Part shown: positions 19,312 to 32,239 of the stretch, in pieces
Numbering within the stretch: the first letter of the stretch is position 1
Layout of the letters: each line of letters opens with the position of its first letter
DNA from: Saccharibacter sp. EH611
Lineage (GTDB): Bacteria; Pseudomonadota; Alphaproteobacteria; Acetobacterales; Acetobacteraceae
Length of the DNA stretch: 64,000 nt
NCBI RefSeq assembly: GCF_009834765.1
Contig: NZ_WVHP01000002.1
Coordinates: 268,585 to 332,584, forward strand
Direction of reading: 5' to 3'
The notes under the pieces: generated by a model
What the model was told of the DNA's origin: nothing
The model's input: only the letters and a program-made list of their open reading frames with translations
Database searches by the model: none
Position numbers and translations under genes: made by a program

Positions 19312-20778
19312 ATGACACTGAACCTTACCCCGACGACACCTGGCGTAAGCGCAGTTAGCCCGCCGCGCATTACAGTCATTGGAGTTGGTGGAGGCGGTGG
19401 CAATGCCGTGGATAATATGATCTCCACGGATCTAAAGAACGTTGAGTTCATCGTTGCCAATACAGACGCGCAGCAGCTTGGTAATTCCAAAGCGCCAACA
19501 CGCCTCCAGCTTGGCCCAAGCCTGACACGTGGCTTAGGCGCCGGTGCCAAACCTGAAATTGGCCGTCAATCGGCTGAAGAAGTTGAAGAAGAGATTCGCC
19601 AGCACCTCTCTGGTGTTGACCTCGTCTTCGTCACAGCCGGTATGGGCGGTGGTACCGGCACAGGTGCTGCCCCCGTCATGGCACGAATCGCTCGCGAGAA
19701 TGGCGCACTCACTATTGGGGTTGTTTCCAAACCCTTCCAGTTTGAAGGGGCGCGTCGCTGCCGCGCAGCAGATGCTGGCATTGCTGAACTGCAAAAGCAT
19801 GTCGATACGCTCATTGTTATCCCTAATCAAAATCTCTTTAGCTGCGCAACGCAAACGACGACGTTGATTGATGCCTTTAAAATGGCCGATGATGTGCTTT
19901 ACCGCGGGGTACGGAGCGTCACCGACCTAATGATCGTACCGGGTCTCATTAATCTCGACTTTGCCGACGTTAAAACCGTCATGGGTGAAATGGGCAAAGC
20001 CATGATGGGAACGGGTATCTCCAGCAGTGAAGCCGATGGTCAAGACTGGGCCATCACCGCAGCAGAACGTGCCATCTCTAATCCATTATTAGAAGAAACA
20101 TCTATTCGTGGAGCACGTGGACTGCTGATCAATGTCACAGGTGGGCCAGATCTTGGCTTGCATGACTACACCAATATCATGGAACGTATCCGTGAAGAAG
20201 CACATGAAGATGCTGAGATTATCGGCGGCCTGCTCACACGCGACGATATGACAGGCAGCATTCAAGTGTCCGTTGTCGCAACGGGAATTGATAGCCTCAC
20301 TCCCCAACATGAACTTGCCTCTTCCCCCGATGATAGCGCAGTGAGCGTTCCTGAGCCAGCAACGGATGCCGCTCCAACACCTGGCATTGAGCAGAGCGCC
20401 TCTGTTGAACCTCAAAAAGAGGAAGCCTCTCCGCGGCCGCAGGAAGAGTCCGTTCATCACGAGACGTCTCACCTCCATAAACAGGAAGAGAAACCGGCCC
20501 CCTCAACCCAACCTTCCACCTCCTCGCAAACTCAACCTACTCAAGAGCGTTCTGAAGAACAACGTGGTGGTGGATTGTTCAGCCGTTTCTTCCGTACACG
20601 TCCCGCAACACCGCAGCCACAACGCGTAGCTCCATCGCTGGACGAAAGCCACCGTCCTAAAGAAGAAAGCTCACAGGGCGAAACAGCGTCGTCACCGCAT
20701 CCCCACGATGGCCCCTCTTATGACCAGCAAGATAGTGCGGATCTTGATATCCCTGCTTATCTGCGCCGTCCGCAATAA
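19312..20778 (+). CDS. ftsZ: cell division GTPase FtsZ
   Basis: FtsZ polymerises into the division ring. The 488-residue protein has the tubulin-like GTPase core, with [13 protein letters not shown] near residue 23 and the signature GGGTGTG at 112-118. A synergy (T7) loop [11 protein letters not shown] is also present. A linker of about 155 residues follows, rich in Pro, Glu, Ser and Gln. The end is the conserved peptide [12 protein letters not shown] that binds FtsA. GGAG at 19298-19301 lies ten bases before ATG. The 62-base gap after ftsA can fold: GGAGG (19258-19262) may pair with CCTCC (19284-19288). Confidence 0.97.
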   Translation: MTLNLTPTTPGVSAVSPPRITVIGVGGGGGNAVDNMISTDLKNVEFIVANTDAQQLGNSKAPTRLQLGPSLTRGLGAGAKPEIGRQSAEEVEEEIRQHLSGVDLVFVTAGMGGGTGTGAAPVMARIARENGALTIGVVSKPFQFEGARRCRAADAGIAELQKHVDTLIVIPNQNLFSCATQTTTLIDAFKMADDVLYRGVRSVTDLMIVPGLINLDFADVKTVMGEMGKAMMGTGISSSEADGQDWAITAAERAISNPLLEETSIRGARGLLINVTGGPDLGLHDYTNIMERIREEAHEDAEIIGGLLTRDDMTGSIQVSVVATGIDSLTPQHELASSPDDSAVSVPEPATDAAPTPGIEQSASVEPQKEEASPRPQEESVHHETSHLHKQEEKPAPSTQPSTSSQTQPTQERSEEQRGGGLFSRFFRTRPATPQPQRVAPSLDESHRPKEESSQGETASSPHPHDGPSYDQQDSADLDIPAYLRRPQ

Positions 20779-20785
20779 AACTCTT

Positions 20786-20824
20786 ACGGGAAGACGCTCT
20801 GTTTCTTCAACATCGTCTTCCCGT
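20786..20824 (+). terminator. 11-bp stem-loop after ftsZ
   Basis: ACGGGAAGACG at 20786-20796 pairs perfectly with CGTCTTCCCGT at 20814-20824 around a 17-base loop, eight bases after the ftsZ stop. No T-run follows, so termination may be partial or factor-dependent. It marks the likely end of the dcw message. Confidence 0.55.
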
Positions 20825-20833
20825 GGCGCTGTA

Positions 20834-20861
20834 TGGCACGTTTTAAACTATTCGCTATGAT
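20834..20861 (+). promoter_or_regulatory. candidate lpxC promoter
   Basis: TATGAT at 20856-20861 is one base from the -10 consensus, about 40 bases before the lpxC start. The matching -35 is poor (TGGCAC, 20834-20839). Confidence 0.35.
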
Positions 20862-20902
20862 TTACCCCTTGGGGGGTTCTACGCTCAGCAGAAAAGAAGG
20901 TT

Positions 20903-21874
20903 ATGCCGAACCACCCTAGTGGCACTGCTCCTGCTGCCCTCCCCGCCCCTCCTGCGACACATGACGCTAAGGTTAAAGGCAACGCACAGCGAACCCTTCG
21001 ACATCCCATCTTTTGCCGTGGTGTTGGTCTCCATAGCGGATGTGACGTTCGCATGTCCCTCCTCCCTGCTGAAGCTGGGACGGGTGTTCGTTTTCAACGA
21101 ACTGACCTTCCTGATACTGCCCCTTTCCGCGTGCATACGGGCAGTATCATCCAGACACGACTCGCTACTGTTGTCGCTCCAAGCTCTAAGTCCCCTCATA
21201 ATGTGGCGACTATTGAGCACCTCATGGCAGCGTTATACGCGATGGAAATTGATAATGTGCTGGTGCAACTTTCTGGCCCCGAGGTTCCTATCCTTGATGG
21301 AAGCGCTGATGCTTTCACTTTCTTGCTCAGCTCAGCAGGTTTCCTAAAGCAACAGGCTGTGCGCCAGCTTATCGTTCCCGAAGAAATTATTGAGGTTTCA
21401 GGCTCTCATGGAGAGAAAGCCCGACTCATCCCACATAAAAGCCAAACGCTAGACCTCTCTCTCTCTATTGATTTCCCTGCGCCAATTATTGGCAAGCAGC
21501 ATTATCGCGCTCGGTTATGTCATTCTCTTTTTATGAAAGAGCTCGCTTTTTGCCGCACATTCGTCAATTACAGTGAGGTTGAAAGCCTCCGAAAACAAGG
21601 ATTAGCCCGTGGTGGTGGCCTTCATAACGCTATTGTCGTTGACCATGACGACGTCATAAATCCAACAGGACTACACGCCCCTGATGAATTTGTACGCCAT
21701 AAAGCACTTGATGCTATTGGTGATTTGTATTGTAGCGGTTATAGAATTTGTGGGCGTTTTGAAGCTTATAAAACAGGACATGCGCTTAACAATCGTTTGC
21801 TTCGTGCTTTATTTGCCTCATCGCATCGTTGGCGTTTTGTACCAGATCGACGCCGTCTTTCTGCTTCGCCCTGA
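20903..21874 (+). CDS. lpxC: UDP-3-O-acyl-GlcNAc deacetylase
   Basis: LpxC is the zinc enzyme for the committed step of lipid A synthesis. The protein has 323 residues. Zinc and catalytic residues are in place: His106 in TIEHLMAAL, His266 and Asp270 in VRHKALDAIGDL, and His293 in GHALNNRLL. Their spacing matches the family. The first 30 residues are an Ala/Pro-rich extension. GAAGG precedes the ATG closely. Its place after ftsZ is the standard gammaproteobacterial and alphaproteobacterial arrangement. The C-terminal stretch ends shortly before bamD. Confidence 0.95.
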   Translation: MPNHPSGTAPAALPAPPATHDAKVKGNAQRTLRHPIFCRGVGLHSGCDVRMSLLPAEAGTGVRFQRTDLPDTAPFRVHTGSIIQTRLATVVAPSSKSPHNVATIEHLMAALYAMEIDNVLVQLSGPEVPILDGSADAFTFLLSSAGFLKQQAVRQLIVPEEIIEVSGSHGEKARLIPHKSQTLDLSLSIDFPAPIIGKQHYRARLCHSLFMKELAFCRTFVNYSEVESLRKQGLARGGGLHNAIVVDHDDVINPTGLHAPDEFVRHKALDAIGDLYCSGYRICGRFEAYKTGHALNNRLLRALFASSHRWRFVPDRRRLSASP

Positions 21875-21939
21875 TAGTTTCATTGGAGAAACAGCATGTT
21901 TCTTCTTTCGCCTCTAACCTTCCGTGCTATAAGGCAGTT

Positions 21940-23046
21940 ATGGTCAGCAGCATTGTAACGCGTCGCGCTTCATCTTTCCGCCTAGGTCTCATGTCTTTAG
22001 GGGCATGTTCTTGTCTTGGCTTCGCTTTTCTTGCCGGGTGTGCCTCTAATGGGGAGCAAGCTCCTGTACCACGGACGGCTGACGCAGAAACACTCTATAA
22101 TTATGGTGTTGATGCTCTGCATGACGGTCATTACAAAATGGCCAGCGGAGAGTTTGAGCTCCTCCAGCAAAACTACCCTTACTCTGGTTACACAGGGAAT
22201 GCGGAGCTCATGGAAGGGTATGCTTACTATCTGCAGGGGGAATATGCCCTCTCCGTTCAGCAGCTTGAGCGCTACCTACAGCTGCACCCTACCAGCCCTG
22301 ATGCTGCTTATGCCTATTATTTGCGTGGCTTGTGCTATTACGAGCAGATCGGCGATGTGTCGCGTGACCAACTCGGTACGATTGAGGCGGTGGATGCTCT
22401 CCAAGAAGTTGTATCCCGCTTCCCGCAAACTTCATATGCACGTGATGCTCAGCTCAAGATTGACCTTTGCCGCGACCATCTCGCCGGCAAGGAAATGCTT
22501 GTTGGGCGTTTCTACCAAGAAGAGAAAGATTATCAGGCCGCTATCGGTCGCTATCAACGCGTTGTGCAGGATTTCCAGACCACAAACCATGTTCCAGAAG
22601 CTTTAGAGCGGCTTGTGGAAGTCAATTTGGATCTTGGTCTTCCTGATGAAGCACGACAGGCGGCCTCTGTTTTGGGTTATAATGACCCAGACAGCAAATG
22701 GTATCGTTACGCCTATAATAAGCTGAAATATAACAACCAACTGACACCGCAGATCCGCAAGCCTGGCTCAGGCAAGAAGAATCGGGCATCTGAACATACA
22801 CAACCCACCACATCGTCTGTGCCATCGGCACAAGGCCCGCTGGCGATCGCAAAAGTACCGTCATCTCCTGTTCAGCAATCTTCCTTATCCAAATTTGGTA
22901 ATGTTCCACCTCAAAGTACTGCTGCGCAACTTCCTCAGGAACAACGGAGGAAAAGAGGGTTTTTCTCCTCTGTCTTTACGCCTGTTGGTAACTTCTTCAC
23001 CCCTGTTGGAAGCTTCTTCTCCAATACATGGAACAAGATTTTCTAA
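21940..23046 (+). CDS. bamD: outer membrane assembly lipoprotein BamD, C-terminally extended
   Basis: BamD is the essential lipoprotein of the BAM complex that inserts outer-membrane barrels. ATG at 21940 gives a signal peptide with the lipobox LAGC (Cys34). TPR-type repeats follow (ETLYNYGVDALHDGHYKMA, YALSVQQLERYLQLHP, and DYQAAIGRYQRVVQDF). At 368 residues it is roughly 100 longer than usual. The extra C-terminus is Ser/Pro/Gln-rich and ends in a repeated FFTPVG block. A longer upstream frame overlaps lpxC and spoils the signal peptide. Confidence 0.88.
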   Translation: MVSSIVTRRASSFRLGLMSLGACSCLGFAFLAGCASNGEQAPVPRTADAETLYNYGVDALHDGHYKMASGEFELLQQNYPYSGYTGNAELMEGYAYYLQGEYALSVQQLERYLQLHPTSPDAAYAYYLRGLCYYEQIGDVSRDQLGTIEAVDALQEVVSRFPQTSYARDAQLKIDLCRDHLAGKEMLVGRFYQEEKDYQAAIGRYQRVVQDFQTTNHVPEALERLVEVNLDLGLPDEARQAASVLGYNDPDSKWYRYAYNKLKYNNQLTPQIRKPGSGKKNRASEHTQPTTSSVPSAQGPLAIAKVPSSPVQQSSLSKFGNVPPQSTAAQLPQEQRRKRGFFSSVFTPVGNFFTPVGSFFSNTWNKIF

Positions 23047-23110
23047 CTCTTTCGCATGAGAGGGTCGGTCTGGGTTTGACAGTTCCCTCACCACAGCCGA
23101 CAATCGTGGT

Positions 23111-26910
<3,800 letters not shown>

Positions 26911-26975
26911 AAATACCGACCTTTATGATTTGGTGATGGCCTTCTACCAGAAGATCAGGTTATGAAGGAAGAAGC

Positions 26976-28343
26976 ATGTCTTTCTTATCGTCCCCCGACC
27001 ATCCACTTCTTCTCCTCGCGCTCGGTTTGCTCGCAACGGCAGTCCTTATTGGCGTGTCTGTGCTGATCTCTCTTTCCGAGATCTCCTTCGCGGCGGCGCG
27101 CGAAACACGGATGCGCACGCTGGCCGAAAATGGAGACCGGCGTGCGCTTGCCTTTCTCAAGCTCCGTCGCAATAGCGGTCAGGTCATGACCACCATCCAG
27201 ATCTGCCTGAATGCCGTTGGGGTTTTGGGCGGGGTCATCGGGGATGCGATGCTCAGCGGCCCCTTCTCTATCGGTTTGCAAGACCTCGGAATGGGCGCTG
27301 CGCTTGCTGATAAAATTGGCTCTTTAAGTGCCTTTATTCTTGTGACTGGTCTCTTTGTGCTTTTTGCTGACTTATTGCCAAAACGCACAGCTATGAATGC
27401 GCCAGATCGCATTGCTCTATCGGTCTATTGGTTTCCTGCCCTTGCGCTAAAGCTGCTTTACCCAGCCGTATGGATTTTTTCTCATATTGCTGATGCCATC
27501 CTCAAAATCTTACGCATCCCAGCCACGGCAACGGTGGATATCGTCACACCAGAAGACCTCCGCGCTATGTTGGCTGCTGGCACAGCATCAGGCATTCTCC
27601 TCGAGCAAGAACATCAAATGATCCAAAACGTCATGGCGCTGCAAAATCGCTCAGTTGCCTCGGCCATGACACCGCGTGATGAAATCGTTTATCTTGATGT
27701 GCAGGAAAGCCTAGAAAGCCAGCGTGATAAAGTACGAATGCGTCCTTATTCGCGCTATCCACTCTGTGATGATAGTCTAGATCATGTCATCGGATCCATT
27801 CGCGCTGAGGACGTTTTGGCTGCTGTGGTCGATGAGCCGGGCGCTTTAACAGATCCGAACTCATCAGCCCATAAACAGATTTTTCACATGCGGCGCGACG
27901 TTCTTTCCCTCCCTGACACGCTCAATCTGTGGGAAACCCTCGCCCAGTTCGACACACATGGCGCTGGTTTTGCTCTCATTATTAACGAATATGGCCTTGT
28001 CGTTGGGCTCATCACCTATAAAGACATTATGGGTGCCCTTATGGATGGATTGGCTAATCCGTTTGAAGAACAAGCCATTGTCAGTCGTGATGCTGAATCA
28101 TGGCTCATTGATGGGGCTGCTCCTATTGGCGATGTGATTCGTGAACTCTCGATCAATCTCTTCGTCGATGACCATCACTTCGATACAATCGGCGGCTTTG
28201 TCACCAACCGCCTTCGCCGTATGGCGCGCAAAGCAGACCGTATTGAAGCCGCTGGTTTCCGTTTTGAAGTCGTGGATGTCGAAGGATTCCGCATCAATCA
28301 ATTGCTCGTCACCCGCATGAAAGACGAACCTACAGGGCGTTAA
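26976..28343 (+). CDS. CNNM/CorB-type membrane protein with CBS domains
   Basis: This is a member of the HlyC/CorC (CNNM, UPF0053) family, thought to act in divalent cation (Mg2+/Co2+) transport or resistance. The 455 residues begin with an N-terminal DUF21/CNNM membrane domain of three to four helices (residues about 8-190). A pair of CBS domains follows (AMTPRDEIVYLDVQES and later IINEYGLVVGLITYKDIM). A C-terminal CorC/HlyC domain comes last (IGGFVTNRLRRMARKADR). GAAGGAAGAAG before ATG 26976 is a good ribosome site. The haemolysin label often given to this family is not supported by function. Confidence 0.88.
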   Translation: MSFLSSPDHPLLLLALGLLATAVLIGVSVLISLSEISFAAARETRMRTLAENGDRRALAFLKLRRNSGQVMTTIQICLNAVGVLGGVIGDAMLSGPFSIGLQDLGMGAALADKIGSLSAFILVTGLFVLFADLLPKRTAMNAPDRIALSVYWFPALALKLLYPAVWIFSHIADAILKILRIPATATVDIVTPEDLRAMLAAGTASGILLEQEHQMIQNVMALQNRSVASAMTPRDEIVYLDVQESLESQRDKVRMRPYSRYPLCDDSLDHVIGSIRAEDVLAAVVDEPGALTDPNSSAHKQIFHMRRDVLSLPDTLNLWETLAQFDTHGAGFALIINEYGLVVGLITYKDIMGALMDGLANPFEEQAIVSRDAESWLIDGAAPIGDVIRELSINLFVDDHHFDTIGGFVTNRLRRMARKADRIEAAGFRFEVVDVEGFRINQLLVTRMKDEPTGR

Positions 28344-28380
28344 CCTTCTCCCTGCCCGTTTTTTCAAGGAGACACCGCCC

Positions 28381-30114
28381 ATGCGTGCCTTTGCTTTTTT
28401 GAGACGTTTAGCCCTTACTGGAAGCGTTCTGACCCCCTTTTTCTGTGCATCAGCCTCCTCCTTACAAGCAGATCCACAGGGAACGGCATTTCGTAATTTT
28501 GAACGCTTCCATTATACGCTCGAATGGCACGACGATCCCGTTAATGCGACACTAAGCGGTATCCATACAGGAGATAGCCTCCTTCCTGACCTTTCTGACG
28601 CAAGCCACACGCGCCGCCTTGCCCGTATTGCCCAAGAAAAGACGGCGCTCAGTGCACTAGACCTCTCCCATGCACCCCAGCATGACCAGGATGACCGTGA
28701 TATTCTCCTCGCCTCCCTCGAAGGAGAGCGCGTCACTCTTGAGAATATTCAGCCAGACCGCCACCAGCCAGATTATGCTCTTTCGGTGGTTACAAACAGT
28801 CTCTATGGCCTCGTGGCACGTGATTATGCACCAGCACCTATCCGTCTAAAGGCCGCTCTATCACGTTTAAACCTCATTCCTGCATTCTTAGAAACAGCCA
28901 CGGCACGCCTTACGGATGTACCCGCCGTCTATAAAGAAATTGCTCTCGAAGATTTAGAGGGCGCACAAGAGTTTATCCGGCAAGATGTTCCTGCTGCTTT
29001 TTCCAATGTCCACGACACTGCTCTGCAACAACAGCTTACACAAGCGACACAAAAAGCCTTGAAGGCCTTAGCACAGTATAAGCACAGCCTGACCGAACGT
29101 CCCGCCTCAGGCTATTTCGCGCTTGGACGGCAAACTATGGTGCAGCTGCTCGCTGCCGATATGATCGACCTGACCCCAGAGACCATTATGGCCCAAGGGG
29201 AAAAGCAGCTTGAAAAAGATTATGCAGCGTTTTGGGCCGTCGCCCATCGCATTAACCCACAACATCCTGAAAATGCTCTTGCGGACGTGCGCAAAGACCA
29301 TCCATCCGCAGCACAGCTTGTGCCAACTGTGCGACAACAGCTGAGTGATGTGCAACATTTTGTTCAAGAACGCCAGCTTGTCACACTACCTTCAACATCT
29401 TTGCCACTTGTGCGCACAACACCAGGTTTTGAGCAGGCCCTTATCTCCGCAGCCACGGAATGGCCTGGGCCGTTTGAAACGAAACACCTCCCCTCTTTTT
29501 ATGATGTTACCCCTCCTTCTGTTCATTTTTCCTCTCTACAGAAAGAGCTCGCTTTACAGGATTTTAATCGCCCAGAACTTCTTAACATCACCATTCATGA
29601 GGCGATGCCCGGCCATTTTGTGCAAGGCCTCTATCTTGATGCACACCCTAACTGGTCGCTCACGCGTCGCAATGGTGGCTCCTACACCATTACTGAAGGC
29701 TGGGCTCATTACTCAGAGCAGATGATGGTTGAACAAGGGTTCGACCATGCTTCCCCTTCTTTACACCTCATGCAACTACAAGACGCTCTGCTACGAGATT
29801 GTCGCCTACTCGTCTCTTTCGGAATGCATATGAAAGGGATGTCCCTTTCTGAAGCAAAAGAATTGATGCAGAGCCGATGCTTACAATCCCCCGTTGCGGC
29901 TTATAAAGAGGCCCGCCGCGGCACCGCAGATCCCGGCTATTTCTCTTACACGTTGGGGAAGATGATGATCCTACAGCTTCGCAGTGACCTACAGAAGCAA
30001 CAGGGCAGTCACTTCTCTCTACAGCACTTCCATGATTCTCTCCTCAATGCAGGGCTTGTGCCTATGCGCGTTATTCGGCGTGAACTCACCGGACAGGATG
30101 GCTCTTTATTATGA
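28381..30114 (+). CDS. exported DUF885 family protein, probable metallopeptidase
   Basis: A signal peptide (residues 1 to about 31, ending near ASASSLQA) is followed by a 545-residue DUF885 domain. This family is distantly related to M32-like zinc peptidases. The zinc motif HEAMPGH is at residues 406-412, and EGWAHY, with the likely third ligand Glu439, follows. The location would be periplasmic or surface. AAGGAG at 28367-28372 is eight bases before the ATG. The stop overlaps the nicotinamidase start by ATGA. The substrate cannot be told from sequence. Confidence 0.85.
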   Translation: MRAFAFLRRLALTGSVLTPFFCASASSLQADPQGTAFRNFERFHYTLEWHDDPVNATLSGIHTGDSLLPDLSDASHTRRLARIAQEKTALSALDLSHAPQHDQDDRDILLASLEGERVTLENIQPDRHQPDYALSVVTNSLYGLVARDYAPAPIRLKAALSRLNLIPAFLETATARLTDVPAVYKEIALEDLEGAQEFIRQDVPAAFSNVHDTALQQQLTQATQKALKALAQYKHSLTERPASGYFALGRQTMVQLLAADMIDLTPETIMAQGEKQLEKDYAAFWAVAHRINPQHPENALADVRKDHPSAAQLVPTVRQQLSDVQHFVQERQLVTLPSTSLPLVRTTPGFEQALISAATEWPGPFETKHLPSFYDVTPPSVHFSSLQKELALQDFNRPELLNITIHEAMPGHFVQGLYLDAHPNWSLTRRNGGSYTITEGWAHYSEQMMVEQGFDHASPSLHLMQLQDALLRDCRLLVSFGMHMKGMSLSEAKELMQSRCLQSPVAAYKEARRGTADPGYFSYTLGKMMILQLRSDLQKQQGSHFSLQHFHDSLLNAGLVPMRVIRRELTGQDGSLL

Positions 30115-30677
30115 CCCTCTTTTCCCCACGAGCTGGCGATGCACTCCTTATCATCGATATGCAAAATGACTTTCTCCCAGGTGGAGCGCTTGCTGTACCT
30201 GATGGGGACGCGCTCATTCCCGGCATTAATCGTCTGATGCACTCTTCTTTTGACGCTATTATTGCTAGTCGGGATTGGCACCCGGCCAATCACACCTCAT
30301 TTGACGAACAAGACGGCCAATGGCCTGCTCATTGTATTGCAGGCACATACGGGGCTGCCCTTCATAAAGAACTTCACCAAGTCCCTATCAGCCATATCAT
30401 CCATAAAGGTATGCGTGCCAAAGCTGAATGCTACTCTGCCTTTGCCGATGAATATGGTGTTTCGACGGGATTATCCAGCCTAGTAACGGGGCTCGGTATA
30501 CGGCGCGTCGTGCTCTGCGGCGTTGCTCTTGATTATTGCGTTAGAGCCAGCGCCCTTGATAGCCTCAATGCAGGTTTTGAAACCGTCGTTCTTACAAATC
30601 TTTGCGCAGCAATTGGTGAGCGCGCGCAGGTGCTACAAGCCATGCAAGACGACGGGCTCACCCTTCTTGAAGCGTAA
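30111..30677 (+). CDS. pncA: nicotinamidase
   Basis: Nicotinamidase converts nicotinamide to nicotinate for NAD salvage. The 188-residue isochorismatase-fold protein has the catalytic triad Asp16 (IIDMQNDF), Lys99 (HKGM) and Cys143 (DYCV). The metal-binding set Asp55, His57, His61 (RDWHPANH) is also in place. The first base group overlaps the preceding gene (ATGA). A pyrazinamidase role is the same activity; other isochorismatase-fold hydrolases usually lack this metal set. Confidence 0.93.
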   Translation: MTLFSPRAGDALLIIDMQNDFLPGGALAVPDGDALIPGINRLMHSSFDAIIASRDWHPANHTSFDEQDGQWPAHCIAGTYGAALHKELHQVPISHIIHKGMRAKAECYSAFADEYGVSTGLSSLVTGLGIRRVVLCGVALDYCVRASALDSLNAGFETVVLTNLCAAIGERAQVLQAMQDDGLTLLEA

Positions 30678-30678
30678 G

Positions 30679-30700
30679 AAAGCCTCCACTAAGGCGCTTT
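30679..30700. terminator. possible bidirectional terminator between convergent genes
   Basis: AAAGCCT and AGGCGCTTT form a short stem with one bulge between the pncA stop and the convergent glucoamylase-family gene. The stem runs a few bases into the latter gene's 3' end. Confidence 0.35.
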
Positions 30701-32140
30701 ATCAAGCCACCCACCTGTAAAGCCGGCACGATGGAGCCCTTGCCGAATGAACTGATTTTTCTTCATCACGTTCCACACAAAACCGCTGCGCCAATTTTCA
30801 AGCATGATGACAATAGGGCCCTGATCAATCCCTAATTGCTGCCCATCAACCCACATGCCTTTGTCCGTTTTAAAGGACGGGTTAAACGCATCAGCAAAAC
30901 CGTAACGTCCATAAAGTCGATCCCCATAACGCTGCTTCATCGCCTTTAACGCAGGCAGTGCAATTTCTGGAGCAAAAGCGACAGATCCCCCCGCAGCCGT
31001 TGGCGCAATTGTGCCATCATCAAGGACATAATCTTTCCCAGCGCCTCGCGCGCTATACGCCAAATAATGACGCGCTTCCCCTTTATAGGGCTGGGTAGCA
31101 TCACCGGGGCCATCTGAAGCGGTCAAGCCCCATATGGTGTCCCCATAATCCTTCCAGTTCCCCGGATTATGCTGAGCATAGCTTTTCTGAGCGTACACAG
31201 CCTCCCGGCTATTTTGGAAATAATCGGTATGATGTTGACGATTAAAATCATCCTGCAACCCACGGAAATCAATCCACGACTCGCTATATTGATGGCCAAA
31301 TAGCGGTGCAAAATTAAGGAATTTCCTTCCCTGAAAATCCCCCCATTGAGCATCATAAGTAGCCGTCCATTGGTGCCATGTTTCAGGGGCTAGGGCATGT
31401 TCGGGTGCACCAAGCGCTAAAATATAAATCAGTAACCCTTCATTATACCCTTTCCAGTCAGCCGGTAAAAAGCCGTGCTCTGGCGTCCAGCCCATGCTGA
31501 GCCACGGGCCATGGTTTTTCATCCATTTCCAATCAACACGCCGATACAAGCCCCCTGCAAGGGAACGTATCTCCCCTTCTTGAGCTGAGGGATGATCATA
31601 ATAAGACTGTGCAAACAGGACACCCCCCATCAACAAGGCTGTATCAATACTCGACAGCTCCGACCACGGCGCAACGCGCAGCCCCGTCTCAGGGTCAAGA
31701 AAATGATAGAAAAAACCGTGGTTCCCAGCCGTACCAGTGGCGGCCTCTCCTTGAGGCAAACGCGACAAAAAACGCAACGTGGTGAGGGTTCGCTCTACGG
31801 CTTGGTCACGCGTTACGTAGCCCCGCTCTACACCAATCCCATACGCCGTCAGACCGAAGCCAACACTCGCAATACTTGCAGCCCCATGGGGCAAAGGAGC
31901 ACGATCTGGGACTAAACCATTGTGCGAAACTCCATAGTCCCAAAACCAGTCAAATGTTTTATGCTCAAGGTCTTCTGCAAAAGCCTGATCGTTTGCAGCC
32001 GTTACAGACGATACAGGCTGCACGACTGATGATGCTACCTTAGACGGGCTCTCTGTCCCCCAAGCGGGTTGAACCGCCCAAAAACCAATAAACGCCACAC
32101 CACATTGTGACAGATACCTAAGAACGCTGATGTTACTCAT
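30689..32140 (-). CDS. secreted glucoamylase-family protein (COG5368 type)
   Basis: The mature part matches the glucoamylase/DUF3131 family related to glucan-active enzymes. Motifs seen are DWFWDYGVSHNGLVPDR, SIASVGFGLTAYGIG, HGFFYHFLDPETG, and near the end AFNPSF and GIDQGPIVIMLENWRSG. It is an (alpha/alpha)-barrel hydrolase, probably exported and acting on a glucan. ATG at 32140 gives 483 residues with a clean signal peptide ending near AWG. An upstream ATG at 32218 adds 26 charged residues before the same hydrophobic segment. The gene lies 99 bases behind the outer-membrane barrel gene and is probably co-transcribed. The exact substrate is unknown. Confidence 0.8.
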   Translation of the reverse strand: MSNISVLRYLSQCGVAFIGFWAVQPAWGTESPSKVASSVVQPVSSVTAANDQAFAEDLEHKTFDWFWDYGVSHNGLVPDRAPLPHGAASIASVGFGLTAYGIGVERGYVTRDQAVERTLTTLRFLSRLPQGEAATGTAGNHGFFYHFLDPETGLRVAPWSELSSIDTALLMGGVLFAQSYYDHPSAQEGEIRSLAGGLYRRVDWKWMKNHGPWLSMGWTPEHGFLPADWKGYNEGLLIYILALGAPEHALAPETWHQWTATYDAQWGDFQGRKFLNFAPLFGHQYSESWIDFRGLQDDFNRQHHTDYFQNSREAVYAQKSYAQHNPGNWKDYGDTIWGLTASDGPGDATQPYKGEARHYLAYSARGAGKDYVLDDGTIAPTAAGGSVAFAPEIALPALKAMKQRYGDRLYGRYGFADAFNPSFKTDKGMWVDGQQLGIDQGPIVIMLENWRSGFVWNVMKKNQFIRQGLHRAGFTGGWLDKAP

Positions 32141-32239
32141 AATAATAGGCTGCCACTCTTTATTTTTAATATCCTCCCACCATAAACGATGATGGGCTTC
32201 CCGGGCAAAGTCGCACATCATCGCCTGTATGGCTTATCA

